NCBI RefSeq assembly: GCF_900101965.1
Contig: NZ_FNAP01000002.1
Location: forward strand, 310,001-374,000
Source: Rhodospira trueperi
Lineage (GTDB): Bacteria; Pseudomonadota; Alphaproteobacteria; Rhodospirillales; Rhodospirillaceae
Direction: 5' to 3'
Length of the DNA: 64,000 nt
Shown: positions 53,722-61,782 of the stretch, piece by piece
Numbering within the stretch: position 1 is the first letter of the stretch
Layout of the letters: every line of letters begins with the position of its first letter
The notes under the pieces: model-generated
Databases searched by the model: none
Told to the model about the DNA's origin: nothing
What the model saw: the letters and a program-made list of their open reading frames with translations, nothing else
Program-made: the position numbers and the translations under genes

Positions 53722-56388
53722 TTAATGCGCGTTCCCGCCGGTGCGGATGACGCAGTCCATGACCTCCGGGTCCGACGTCCGGCCGACCGAGAACCCGCAC
53801 CGCTTGGCCAGCCGCAGCATGGCCTCGTTGTCCGCCAGCACCTGGGCGCCGATTTCCCCCGTGCCGCGCGCCCGGTGATAGCGGACGATCTTGTCCACCA
53901 GAATGGTGCCCAGCCCCGTTCCCTTCAGGTCGGAGCGCACCAGGATGGCCAGTTCTCCGCGCCGGTTGTCCGGGTCGGTGACCGTGCGCACCACGCCCAG
54001 GGTCTCCGGCTGGCCGTCGGCGGCGCGCGGGCGGGTGGCGATGAAGGCCATCTCCCGGTTGTAGTCGACCTGGGTCAGCCGGGCCAGTTGGTGGTGCTTC
54101 AACTCCCTGACCGCGCCGAAGAAGCGGTAGCGCAGGTCCTGCGGCGTGACCCGGGCCACCAGGTCGGCGTGCGCGGGTTCGTCCTCCGGGCGGATCGGCC
54201 GCAGCGTTACGGCGCTACCGTCGTACAGGGTCGCGGATTCTTCCAAGCCGCTGGGATAGGGCATGATAGCGAAGCGTCGCCGGTCGGAACCATCCACGGG
54301 CGCCAGCCGAATGCGGGCATCGACCACCAGAACGCCCTGCTCATCCGCGAACAGCGGGTTGATGTCGCAGGCGACGATCTCTGGATTGTCGACGATCAGG
54401 TGCGACAGACGCACCAGGGCCTGGGCCAGTGCCTCGCGGTCGGCGGCGGGCCGGAACCCGTGCGCCTCCAGCCGGCGTGAGACCCGCGTGCGGGCGATCA
54501 TCTGCCGGGCGAGCGGCAGGTTGAGCGGCGGCAGCCCGACCACATGGTCGCGCAGCACCTCCACCGCGCGCCCGCCCTCGCCGAACACCAGCACCGGGCC
54601 GAACAACGGATCGCAGGCGCTGCCCAGCATGAGTTGGCGGGCGTTGGGGCGCAGCGCCATGCGCTGCACGGCGAAGCCCTGGACGCGGGCGTCCGGCCGA
54701 TGCTGCCGCACGCGCTGGAGGATGCCCTCGGCGGCGGCGCGCACGGCGTCTCCGTTTTCCAGGTTCAACGCCACCGCGCCGACGTCCCACTTGCGCGGCA
54801 GGTCGGGCGAGGCCGCCGTCAGGGCGACGGGGAAGCCCATCCGCTCCGCCACCCGGGCCGCGTCCTCGGCGTCGGTGGCGGGCACGCTCGGCACCGTGGG
54901 CACGCCGTACACCGCCAGCAACGTGCGCGCGGCGGCATCGGTCAGCAAGCCGTCGGGATCGGCCAGGCCGTGTTGGACCAAGCGGCGGGCCGCCTCCTTG
55001 TCGGGTTGATGGTCGGCGCTGTCGGACGGTGGCGTCTCCAGCAGCATGTCCTGGTTGCGGGCATGGAGGACCACATGGCGGAAGCCGGCCACGGCCCCAC
55101 GGATGCTGGCGAACACCGGCAGGGCGGCCTCGGTCAGCAGGCGGCGCGCCGGCATGGAGGCGTCGGCGCCGATCCAGCAGGCCAGCACCGGGCAGCCATG
55201 GCGGCGGGTGCCCTCGACGACCGCCCGCGCCGTCGCCACGGCGTCGGCCATGGGAGTCGGCACGTGAACCACCAGCACGACGTCCAGGCCCTCGTCCTCG
55301 GCCAGCACCGCCAGGGCCTCGCCGTAGCGCTCCGGCGCCGCCGCCAATCCCAGATCCACGGCCGAGTCGCCGATCCCGCCGGGGACGGCGATGTCCTCCA
55401 GGCGGGTCCGGGTATCTGGCGACAGGGTGGCCGGGCGGCCCCCGTTGGCGTGGGTGATCTCGTCCCACGCCATGGTGAGGGCGCCCTCGCCGTTGGCCAG
55501 CACGGCCAGCCGGTCGCCGCGCAGCGCGCGGGACCGGGCCAGCGTCTCCGCCCCCTCGAACAACTCATCCAGCGAGCCGACCCGCAGCGCGCCGGCCCGG
55601 CCCACGGCGGCGTCGAAGACGTCGTCGGGGGCGGCCAGGGCCTCGGACAGGAACGGGCCGATTTGCCGGTTCAGGTCGTCGCGTCCGGCCTTGACCAGCA
55701 GCAGCGGCTTGTTGCGGGCGGCCGCGCGGGCGGCGGGCATGAACTCACGCCGCGCGGCGATGGATTCGATGAAGAGCAGGATGGCGCGGGTCTCCGGGTC
55801 GTTGGCCAGCATGTCCATCATGTCGGCGAAGTCGACGTCCGCCGCCTGTCCCAGCGAGACGAAGCGCGAAAAGCCGACCCCGCGCGGGCGCGCCCAGTCC
55901 AGGACCGAGACGCACGGCACGCCCGACTGGGAAACAAAGGCCACCTGCCCGGGCAGCGCCGGCACATGCGCGAAGCTGGCGTTCAGGCGCGCCTGTGGAA
56001 CGATGAGCCCCAGACTCCCGGCGCCGAACACCCGCAGGCCGTGACGCCGGGAGATGGTCCGGATGGCGGCGGGGTCCACATCCAGGGCGACGACAATGGC
56101 CCCGGCGGTGCCGCGCGCGCCCAGGTCCTCCAGCGTTTCCGGCACGCGCCGGCCGGCCACGCATACCACCGCGAGATCCGGCGTTTCCGGCAAGGCGGCG
56201 ATGGACGGATAGGCCAGGACGCCGGCCACGGCCTTTTCCCTGGGACTGACCGGCATGACCGGGCCGGGAAAGTTGCCCTCGAGCAGATTGCGCATGACCA
56301 CATTGCCGAACCGGCGGGGTCGCGCCGAGGCGCCGATGACGGCCACCGATCGTGGGGTGAGGACTCGCGAGAGACCGAGAATGGACAT
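53722..56388 (-). CDS. Pat-type protein lysine acetyltransferase (ADP-forming acyl-CoA synthetase-like plus GNAT)
   Basis: 888 residues from ATG 56388, the size of Pat/YfiQ. Order: CoA-binding Rossmann domain (SVAVIGASARPRRFGNVVMRNLL, ~10-130), ligase-like domains (~145-460), ATP-grasp (~490-700) and C-terminal GNAT (~715-885; LAILVRSDLKGTGLGTILVDKIV). The catalytic His of true ADP-forming ligases, in SHTGALAG, is replaced: FLSEALAAPDDVFDAA has Leu there. That loss is a mark of Pat. Pat of R. palustris acetylates the catalytic Lys of BadA and HbaA, so placement between two aryl-CoA ligase operons suggests the same control here. Confidence 0.82.
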   Translation of the reverse strand: MSILGLSRVLTPRSVAVIGASARPRRFGNVVMRNLLEGNFPGPVMPVSPREKAVAGVLAYPSIAALPETPDLAVVCVAGRRVPETLEDLGARGTAGAIVVALDVDPAAIRTISRRHGLRVFGAGSLGLIVPQARLNASFAHVPALPGQVAFVSQSGVPCVSVLDWARPRGVGFSRFVSLGQAADVDFADMMDMLANDPETRAILLFIESIAARREFMPAARAAARNKPLLLVKAGRDDLNRQIGPFLSEALAAPDDVFDAAVGRAGALRVGSLDELFEGAETLARSRALRGDRLAVLANGEGALTMAWDEITHANGGRPATLSPDTRTRLEDIAVPGGIGDSAVDLGLAAAPERYGEALAVLAEDEGLDVVLVVHVPTPMADAVATARAVVEGTRRHGCPVLACWIGADASMPARRLLTEAALPVFASIRGAVAGFRHVVLHARNQDMLLETPPSDSADHQPDKEAARRLVQHGLADPDGLLTDAAARTLLAVYGVPTVPSVPATDAEDAARVAERMGFPVALTAASPDLPRKWDVGAVALNLENGDAVRAAAEGILQRVRQHRPDARVQGFAVQRMALRPNARQLMLGSACDPLFGPVLVFGEGGRAVEVLRDHVVGLPPLNLPLARQMIARTRVSRRLEAHGFRPAADREALAQALVRLSHLIVDNPEIVACDINPLFADEQGVLVVDARIRLAPVDGSDRRRFAIMPYPSGLEESATLYDGSAVTLRPIRPEDEPAHADLVARVTPQDLRYRFFGAVRELKHHQLARLTQVDYNREMAFIATRPRAADGQPETLGVVRTVTDPDNRRGELAILVRSDLKGTGLGTILVDKIVRYHRARGTGEIGAQVLADNEAMLRLAKRCGFSVGRTSDPEVMDCVIRTGGNAH

Positions 56389-56522
56389 ACCGACACCCCT
56401 TGGGACTGCACCTCTTCCCATCATAGCGGAACGGGCGAGGCCGCACACCGATTCCGGGGTACTGGACAGGGCAATCGGGTGAAAGGGTGTGTGGTCGCAA
56501 AGACGCGGGGGATCGTGTGGCT

Positions 56523-56546
56523 TGGGGCGGAACGCCCCACCATCTT
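56523..56546 (+). terminator. Terminator-like hairpin upstream of the aromatic transporter operon
   Basis: TGGGGCG-GAA-CGCCCCA (56523-56539) is a 7-bp stem followed by CCATCTTTTTA. No plus-strand gene precedes it, so it may insulate the operon from read-through or be part of the adjacent repeat. Confidence 0.4.
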
Positions 56547-56555
56547 TTTATGCAG

Positions 56556-56642
56556 GTAGGGCGGATTCGACCCGCGAAGCGGGGCAATCCGCCGCGTGGC
56601 TGTGATGCGGCGGGTTGCGCCTTCGGCGCGAACCCGCCCTAC
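56556..56642. repeat. Dispersed palindromic repeat with GTAGGGCGG ends
   Basis: GTAGGGCGGATT (56556-56567) and AACCCGCCCTAC (56631-56642) are inverted repeats with one mismatch around 63 bp containing CTTCGG-type hairpins. It resembles the widespread GTAGGGCGG...CCGCCCTAC intergenic repeats of proteobacteria. It separates pat from site B. Confidence 0.65.
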
Positions 56643-56707
56643 GACGCTTCGCTTTTCGTCAACCGTGCATTCACCCGATTGCCCTGGGGCACCGGAAACA
56701 AGAAATG

Positions 56708-56727
56708 GCATTATGGTGCTTGATTGC
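56708..56727. promoter_or_regulatory. Conserved palindromic operator candidate, site B (upstream of the aromatic transporter operon)
   Basis: GCATTATGGTGCTTGATTGC shares 16 of 20 positions with site A, including all of GCATTATGGT. It lies 269 bp upstream of the binding-protein start, implying a long leader, and about 320 bp from pat. The gap 56728-56996 shows no gene I would support. Confidence 0.55.
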
Positions 56728-56996
56728 GCATTTGACCGCAGGTATCGTGGGGACATCTCCAGGGTCATCCTGTGCGTGGCCTCTTGGCAGCGACGAAAAT
56801 CGGTCAAGGGTCCGGCGCGGAGATGGATCGGGGAGACGAAAAAACAAGAAAAGCGCGATTGGGGCTGCATTTGCTCGGACAGTTGAAGGCGGTGGCCAAC
56901 GGGCTTCCGGCGCGCGTTCAAGAGCGCCACGGAAGGTCCGGAGACCCTGGCCAGCCGCGTCAAACGGTCAACAATCCAAATCGGGAGGGAAACGTC

Positions 56997-58187
56997 ATGT
57001 CTGGTATCCGGTTCACCCCCAGCCGCCGCGCCGTTTTGGGCGGGGCCGCCGCCGCGGCCACGATGGCCGGCCTGCCCCGGTTCGCCATCGGGTCGCCGCC
57101 GCGGATCAAGGTGGGATTCATGCTGCCCTATAGCGGCACCTACGCGAAGCTCGGCAACAACATCACCGACGCCTTCATGCTGCGCATGGCGGAACTGGGC
57201 GATACCCTTGGCGGCGCCGAGGTGGAGTTCGTGCGCGTGGACGACGAGTCCGCGCCGCCCAAGGCCGTGGACAACATCACCGAGTTGGTCCTGAAGGAAG
57301 AGGTTGACGTTGTGGTGGGCACCGTCCACTCGGGCGTCGTGCAGGCCATGGCGCCCATCGTCCGCGAGGAAGGCACGTTGACCATCGTGCCGAATGCCGG
57401 TGCCAACCGCATCACCCGCGAGTTGTGCGCCCCCAACCTGTTCCGGACCTCGTTCTCAAGCTGGCAGGCGAACTATCCGTGCGGCGATGTCGTCCTGAAG
57501 GACGGTCACAAGAAGGTCGTGCTGATCTCGTGGAACTACGCGGCCGGCAAGGAGATGCTGGGGGGATTCACCGAGTCCTTCACGGCCGGCGGCGGCGAGA
57601 TCGTCAAGGAAATCCTGTTGGATTTCCCCAATGACGAGTTCCAGGCCTACCTGACCGACATCGCCGCGCTGCAACCGGATGCCGTGTATGCCTTCTTCTC
57701 CGGCGGTGGCGCGCTGAAGTTCATCAAGGATTACGCGGCGGCGGGCCTGCACGGACAGATCCCCCTTTACGGTCCGGGCTTCCTGACCGAGGGCGTGCTC
57801 GGCGGCGTCGGCGATGCGGCCGAGGGCATCAAGACGACGCTGCATTACTCGGTTGCGCTCGATAATCCGCTTAACCTGAAGTTCCGCGAGGCGTTCCAGT
57901 CCGCCACGGGCCGGGAGTCCGACGTGTTCGCCGTCCAGGGGTATGATACCGCCACCCTGCTGGCGAAGGGCCTGGAAGCCGTTCAGGGCGATATCTCAGC
58001 CAAACGTGATCTGTACGCCGCCATGGAGGCCGCCGAGATCGAAAGCCCCCGGGGCACGTTCCGCATGTCCAAGGCGCACAATCCGATCCAGGACATCTAC
58101 CTGCGCGAGGTGCGGAACGGACAGGACCATATCCTGGGCGTGGCCGCCGAGGACGTGGAGGATCCGGCCACGGGCTGCTCGCTCTGA
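56997..58187 (+). CDS. Branched-chain-type ABC transporter substrate-binding protein (probable aromatic acid)
   Basis: 396 residues from ATG 56997, with GGGAGGGAAA ahead. A twin-arginine-like leader (PSRRAVLGGAAAAATMAGLPRFAIG) precedes a Peripla_BP_6 domain: IKVGFMLPYSGTYAKLGNNITDAFMLRM, VDVVVGTVHSGVVQAMAP, GLHGQIPLYGPGFLTEGVLG and FAVQGYDTATLLAKGLEAV. Such proteins next to hba and bad genes bind benzoate-type aromatics in R. palustris. It leads the operon SBP-livH-livM-livG-livF followed by an aryl-CoA ligase and HbaBC, which supports 4-hydroxybenzoate or benzoate as ligand. Confidence 0.88.
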   Translation: MSGIRFTPSRRAVLGGAAAAATMAGLPRFAIGSPPRIKVGFMLPYSGTYAKLGNNITDAFMLRMAELGDTLGGAEVEFVRVDDESAPPKAVDNITELVLKEEVDVVVGTVHSGVVQAMAPIVREEGTLTIVPNAGANRITRELCAPNLFRTSFSSWQANYPCGDVVLKDGHKKVVLISWNYAAGKEMLGGFTESFTAGGGEIVKEILLDFPNDEFQAYLTDIAALQPDAVYAFFSGGGALKFIKDYAAAGLHGQIPLYGPGFLTEGVLGGVGDAAEGIKTTLHYSVALDNPLNLKFREAFQSATGRESDVFAVQGYDTATLLAKGLEAVQGDISAKRDLYAAMEAAEIESPRGTFRMSKAHNPIQDIYLREVRNGQDHILGVAAEDVEDPATGCSL

Positions 58188-58285
58188 CCCGGAGGGCCGG
58201 CGCGTCACGCGCGGCCGTCGGCCCCCATTCCCTCACCGATCACCATTCTCTGGTCTTTCTGGCACCGGCAGGGCACGGGCATCGC

Positions 58286-59152
58286 ATGGACTACACCTAC
58301 TATTTGATTCAGGCGATGAATGGAATCCAATACGGGTTCCTGCTGTTCCTGGTCGCCAGCGGGCTGACGCTCGTCTTCGGGATCATGGGCATCGTCAACC
58401 TGGCTCACGGCGCGTTCTACATGGTCGGCGCCTATCTGGCCTACTGGCTCGCCGGAGCGACCGGGAACTTCTTTCTTGGGGTCGCGGTCGGCGTGCCGAT
58501 CGGGGTTGTTCTCGGGTTGGTGATCGAGCGCCTGGGCTTCGTCCATCTGTACCACCGCGACCACCTGCTGCAGGTGCTGTTCACGTTCGGGATGATCCTG
58601 GTGATCGGCGAACTGATCACCATCCTGTGGGGCGATGACGTCCATGGGGTGAGCGTGCCGGCGATGCTGGCGGGCTCGGTCGCGCTGACCGACACCCAGG
58701 CCTATCCGGTCTACCGGCTGTTCATCTCCGCCGCCTGCATCGCCACCGCCGGCGGGCTGTTGGCGCTGATCCGATATACCCGGCTGGGCATGATGATCCG
58801 CGCCAGCGCCTCTAACCGCGAGATGGTGGAGTTGATGGGGGTCGACGTGAACCGGCTGAACATGGCTGTCTTCGGCCTGGGCGTGGGGCTCGCGGCGTTC
58901 GCCGGCATGATCGCGGCGCCCGTCAATTCCGTTCATCCGACCATGGGCGACGACATTCTCATCATGTCGTTCGTGGTCGTCGTGGTCGGTGGGGTGGGGT
59001 CGATCCAAGGGGCCTTCTGGGGCGCCATGCTGATCGGCCTGGCGGATACCTTCGGCGCCGTGTTCCTGCCCGAGGCCGCCGGCGTGGTGGTCTATGCCCT
59101 GATGGCGCTGGTGCTGGTCTGGCGGCCAAGCGGCCTGTTCGCGGCACGGTGA
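58286..59152 (+). CDS. livH: Branched-chain-type ABC transporter permease LivH (aromatic operon)
   Basis: 288 residues, about eight membrane helices. Family text: ASGLTLVFGIMGIVNLAHGAFYMVGAYLAYW, YTRLGMMIRASASNREMVELMGVDVNRL and VVVVGGVGSIQGAFWGAMLIGLADTFG. Located 98 bp after the binding-protein gene and 6 bp before livM. It would form the membrane channel with LivM for the aromatic acid. Confidence 0.9.
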   Translation: MDYTYYLIQAMNGIQYGFLLFLVASGLTLVFGIMGIVNLAHGAFYMVGAYLAYWLAGATGNFFLGVAVGVPIGVVLGLVIERLGFVHLYHRDHLLQVLFTFGMILVIGELITILWGDDVHGVSVPAMLAGSVALTDTQAYPVYRLFISAACIATAGGLLALIRYTRLGMMIRASASNREMVELMGVDVNRLNMAVFGLGVGLAAFAGMIAAPVNSVHPTMGDDILIMSFVVVVVGGVGSIQGAFWGAMLIGLADTFGAVFLPEAAGVVVYALMALVLVWRPSGLFAAR

Positions 59153-59158
59153 CGCCCC

Positions 59159-60184
59159 ATGATGTCCCGCGCCCTGTCCCCCACCGTCGTTCTGCCGCTG
59201 CTGTTCGTGGTCGTGGCCGTGGGGCTCGCCCTTTACCCGCTGGTCGGCGAGACCTTCTACGTCCGCCTGATGGCCAAGATCATCGTCCTGGGCATCCTGG
59301 CCATGAGCCTGGATCTGCTGGTCGGCTACACCGGCCTGGTCAGCCTTGGGCACGCGGCCTTCTCCGGCGCCGCCGGGTACATCACCGCAACCCTGATCCT
59401 GAAGGCCGGAGTGACGGACATGGCGCTCCTCCTCCCGGCCTCGCTGGCGGTCTCGGCGCTGCTGGCGCTGGTGATCGGCTGGATCAGCGTGCGGACGTCC
59501 GGCATCTACTTCATCATGATCACGCTGGCGCTCGGCCAGATGACCTATCTGTTCTTCCACGACGTGTCGTACTGGGGCGGCACCGACGGCATTTCGGTCT
59601 GGGACAAGCCGGTGCTGGCGGTGGGGGGCTGGACGCTGCTCGAGCTGTCCGACCGCATGGTCTTCTACTACACCGCCTGGGCGTGTCTGGTGGCGGTGTA
59701 CGTCGGGCTTTGGCTGCTGATGCGCGCGCCGTTCGGCCAGATCGTGCGCGGTGTGCGGATCAACCCCGGCCGGACCCAGGCGCTGGGGCATGATGTCCAC
59801 CGGCATCAGTTGGCCGTGTTCGTCATCGCCGGCACCATCGCCGGGCTGGCCGGGTTCCTGGAAGTGGCGCGGAGCGGATTCATGAGCCCGGCCCACCTGG
59901 GCTGGCACGAGTCCGCCATGGTGCTGATCATCGTCATCCTGGGCGGCATGGGGACTCTGGTGGGGCCGGTGATCGGCGCCCTGACCCTGGTGCTGCTGGA
60001 GGACTGGGTCGCCGATCTGACCAGTCACTGGAAGTTGATCATCGGCCTGTTCGTCATCGCCGTGGTGCTGTTCCTGCCGAACGGCTTGGTCAGTCTGCTC
60101 ACGCGGGGGGCGGGACCGTCCTGGTTGCGGGGCCGGCGGGCCACGCCGGCGGAGGCCCAGGCGGAGGGCGGCGACGATGGCTGA
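59159..60184 (+). CDS. livM: Branched-chain-type ABC transporter permease LivM (aromatic operon)
   Basis: 341 residues, about nine membrane helices: MSLDLLVGYTGLVSLGHAAFSGAAGYI, VRTSGIYFIMITLALGQMTYLFFHDVSYWGG, VRINPGRTQALGHDVHRHQLAVFVIAGTIAGLAG and GGMGTLVGPVIGALTLVLLEDWV. N-terminus is MMS, so 59162 is an alternative start. Overlaps livG by 8 bp. Same length as the LivM encoded at 33350, with similar segments, so the two transporters are related. Confidence 0.9.
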   Translation: MMSRALSPTVVLPLLFVVVAVGLALYPLVGETFYVRLMAKIIVLGILAMSLDLLVGYTGLVSLGHAAFSGAAGYITATLILKAGVTDMALLLPASLAVSALLALVIGWISVRTSGIYFIMITLALGQMTYLFFHDVSYWGGTDGISVWDKPVLAVGGWTLLELSDRMVFYYTAWACLVAVYVGLWLLMRAPFGQIVRGVRINPGRTQALGHDVHRHQLAVFVIAGTIAGLAGFLEVARSGFMSPAHLGWHESAMVLIIVILGGMGTLVGPVIGALTLVLLEDWVADLTSHWKLIIGLFVIAVVLFLPNGLVSLLTRGAGPSWLRGRRATPAEAQAEGGDDG

Positions 60185-60935
60185 GCCGATGCTGGAAACC
60201 CGCGCCCTGACCCGCCGCTTCGGGGGCCTGCGCGCGGTCAACAACGTCTCTCTCACCTTCGAGGTGGGCGTTGTCCACGCCATTCTTGGCCCCAACGGGG
60301 CCGGCAAGACCACGGTCATCAACCTGCTGTCCGGCGACCTGCCGCCCACCAGCGGCACCATTCGCTTCCGGGGCCGGGACATCACCGCGCGGCCGGTGCA
60401 GCGCCGCGTGCGCATGGGCATCGGCCGCAGCTACCAGAAGACCAACATCCTGCCCGAGCTGACCTGCCTGGACAATTGCCGCCTGGGGGCGCTGTCCCGG
60501 CTGCCCGGGGGGCTGGCCCGCATCCGGCCCTCGCGCGCCGCCCGCCGGCAAGTTCAGGCGCGGGCCGAGCACGCGCTGGCGCTGTGCGGGCTGGAGGCTC
60601 GCGCCGACACCATCGCCGCCACCCTCAGCCACGGTGAGAAGCGCCAGCTTGAAATCGGCATGATGATGGCCACTGAGCCGACCCTGCTGCTGCTGGACGA
60701 GCCGCTGGCCGGCATGGGCCAGGAGGAATCGCGCCGCGTCACCGAGCTGCTGCGGCGGCTGGCCGCCGACCACACCATGATCCTGATCGAGCACGACATG
60801 GACGCGGTGTTCGCCATCGCCGAGCGTATCACGGTGATGGTCAACGGGGCCGTCCTGGAAACGGGGTCGGTGGAGCAGATCCGGGCCAGCGCCACCGTTC
60901 GCGAGGCCTATTTGGGCGAGGAGGCGGAGCCATGA
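60177..60935 (+). CDS. livG: Branched-chain-type ABC transporter ATPase LivG (aromatic operon)
   Basis: 252 residues. Walker A GPNGAGKTT, GRDITARPVQRRVRMGIGRSYQKTNILPELT, signature LSHGEKRQLEIGMMM, Walker B LLLLDEPLAGM, switch EHDMDAVFAIAERI. One of two ATPases of the transporter. Overlaps livM (8 bp) and livF (4 bp). Confidence 0.92.
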   Translation: MAEPMLETRALTRRFGGLRAVNNVSLTFEVGVVHAILGPNGAGKTTVINLLSGDLPPTSGTIRFRGRDITARPVQRRVRMGIGRSYQKTNILPELTCLDNCRLGALSRLPGGLARIRPSRAARRQVQARAEHALALCGLEARADTIAATLSHGEKRQLEIGMMMATEPTLLLLDEPLAGMGQEESRRVTELLRRLAADHTMILIEHDMDAVFAIAERITVMVNGAVLETGSVEQIRASATVREAYLGEEAEP

Positions 60936-61651
60936 CGGAGACGCCGCCGATCCTCGAGGGCGACGGTCTGCACACGCACATCGGCTCCAGCCACATCCTG
61001 CACGGGGTGTCGCTGCGGGTGGAGCGGGGCGAGGTGGTCTGCCTGCTGGGCCGCAACGGCATGGGCAAGACGACCACGCTGCGCACGCTGCTCGGCCTGC
61101 TGCGGCCTACCCACGGCGCGGTGCGGGTTAACGGTCAGATCATGACCGGCGCGGCGCCGAAGGCCATCGTCCGTCAGGGCATCGCCGTGGTGCCGGAGGG
61201 GCGGGGCGTGTTCCCCAACCTGACGGTGCGCGAGAACCTGGTGATGGGGGCGCGTCCCGGCCAGGACGGCCGCCGCGATTGGACCCAGGAGCGGGTGCTC
61301 GACACCTTCCCGCGACTGGCCGAGCGCATCAACAGCCTGGGCGACCGGCTGTCGGGTGGCGAGCAGCAGATGGTCTCCATCGGCCGGGCGCTGATGACCA
61401 ACCCCGACCTGCTCATCATGGATGAGGCGACCGAGGGGCTGGCCCCGCTCATCCGCAAGGAGATCTGGGCGGTCATCCGGACGGTCCGTGAGTCCGGCAT
61501 CGCCGCCCTGCTGGTGGACAAGAACGTCAAGGACCTTCTGGCCTTCAGCGACCGGGCGATGGTCATGGTCAAGGGCCGCATCGTCATGGAGGGGGCCGCC
61601 GCCGAGATGGCTCGGAACGAGGCCGCCCTGACCCGGCACCTGAGCCTTTAG
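60932..61651 (+). CDS. livF: Branched-chain-type ABC transporter ATPase LivF (aromatic operon)
   Basis: 239 residues. Walker A GRNGMGKTT, VVPEGRGVFPNLTVRENLVMGA, signature LSGGEQQMVSIGRALMTNPDLLIMDEATEGLAP. Last transporter gene; a strong hairpin and 131 bp separate it from the aryl-CoA ligase, so the ligase may be partly uncoupled from the transporter transcript. Confidence 0.92.
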   Translation: MTETPPILEGDGLHTHIGSSHILHGVSLRVERGEVVCLLGRNGMGKTTTLRTLLGLLRPTHGAVRVNGQIMTGAAPKAIVRQGIAVVPEGRGVFPNLTVRENLVMGARPGQDGRRDWTQERVLDTFPRLAERINSLGDRLSGGEQQMVSIGRALMTNPDLLIMDEATEGLAPLIRKEIWAVIRTVRESGIAALLVDKNVKDLLAFSDRAMVMVKGRIVMEGAAAEMARNEAALTRHLSL

Positions 61652-61711
61652 AGCAAATCCCGAGCGATCCGGAACGAATCGCGACGACGATTTGCTTCAA
61701 GATGAAAGGAT

Positions 61712-61753
61712 TAGAGCGCGTTGCGTGAGTCAGAACGCACGCAACGCGCTCTA
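61712..61753. repeat. Perfect 16-bp hairpin (REP-like) between livF and the aryl-CoA ligase
   Basis: TAGAGCGCGTTGCGTG (61712-61727) pairs exactly with CACGCAACGCGCTCTA (61738-61753) around a 10-nt loop. No T tract follows. The preceding AGCAAATCCCGAGCGATCC...GATTTGCTTC (61652-61700) is also partly self-complementary. Both resemble dispersed alphaproteobacterial intergenic repeats; it may reduce transcription into the ligase or protect the 3' end of livF mRNA. Confidence 0.65.
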
Positions 61754-61782
61754 GAGACCGGGCAGAGGAGGGGGGAGAGAGC

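Noticed and set aside
53722-56388. Functional ADP-forming acetate/acyl-CoA ligase
   Set aside because: The catalytic His of the SHTG segment is Leu, and a GNAT domain is fused at the C-terminus, as in Pat.
56772-56996. N-terminal extension of the binding protein at 56997
   Set aside because: The extra 75 residues are basic and unlike any signal peptide; the Tat-like leader begins at 56997 after a good ribosome site.
58205-60421. A 738-codon open frame antisense to livH and livM
   Set aside because: Its product is low-complexity (H, Q, D, G, R) and mirrors the permease codons; it is a coding shadow.
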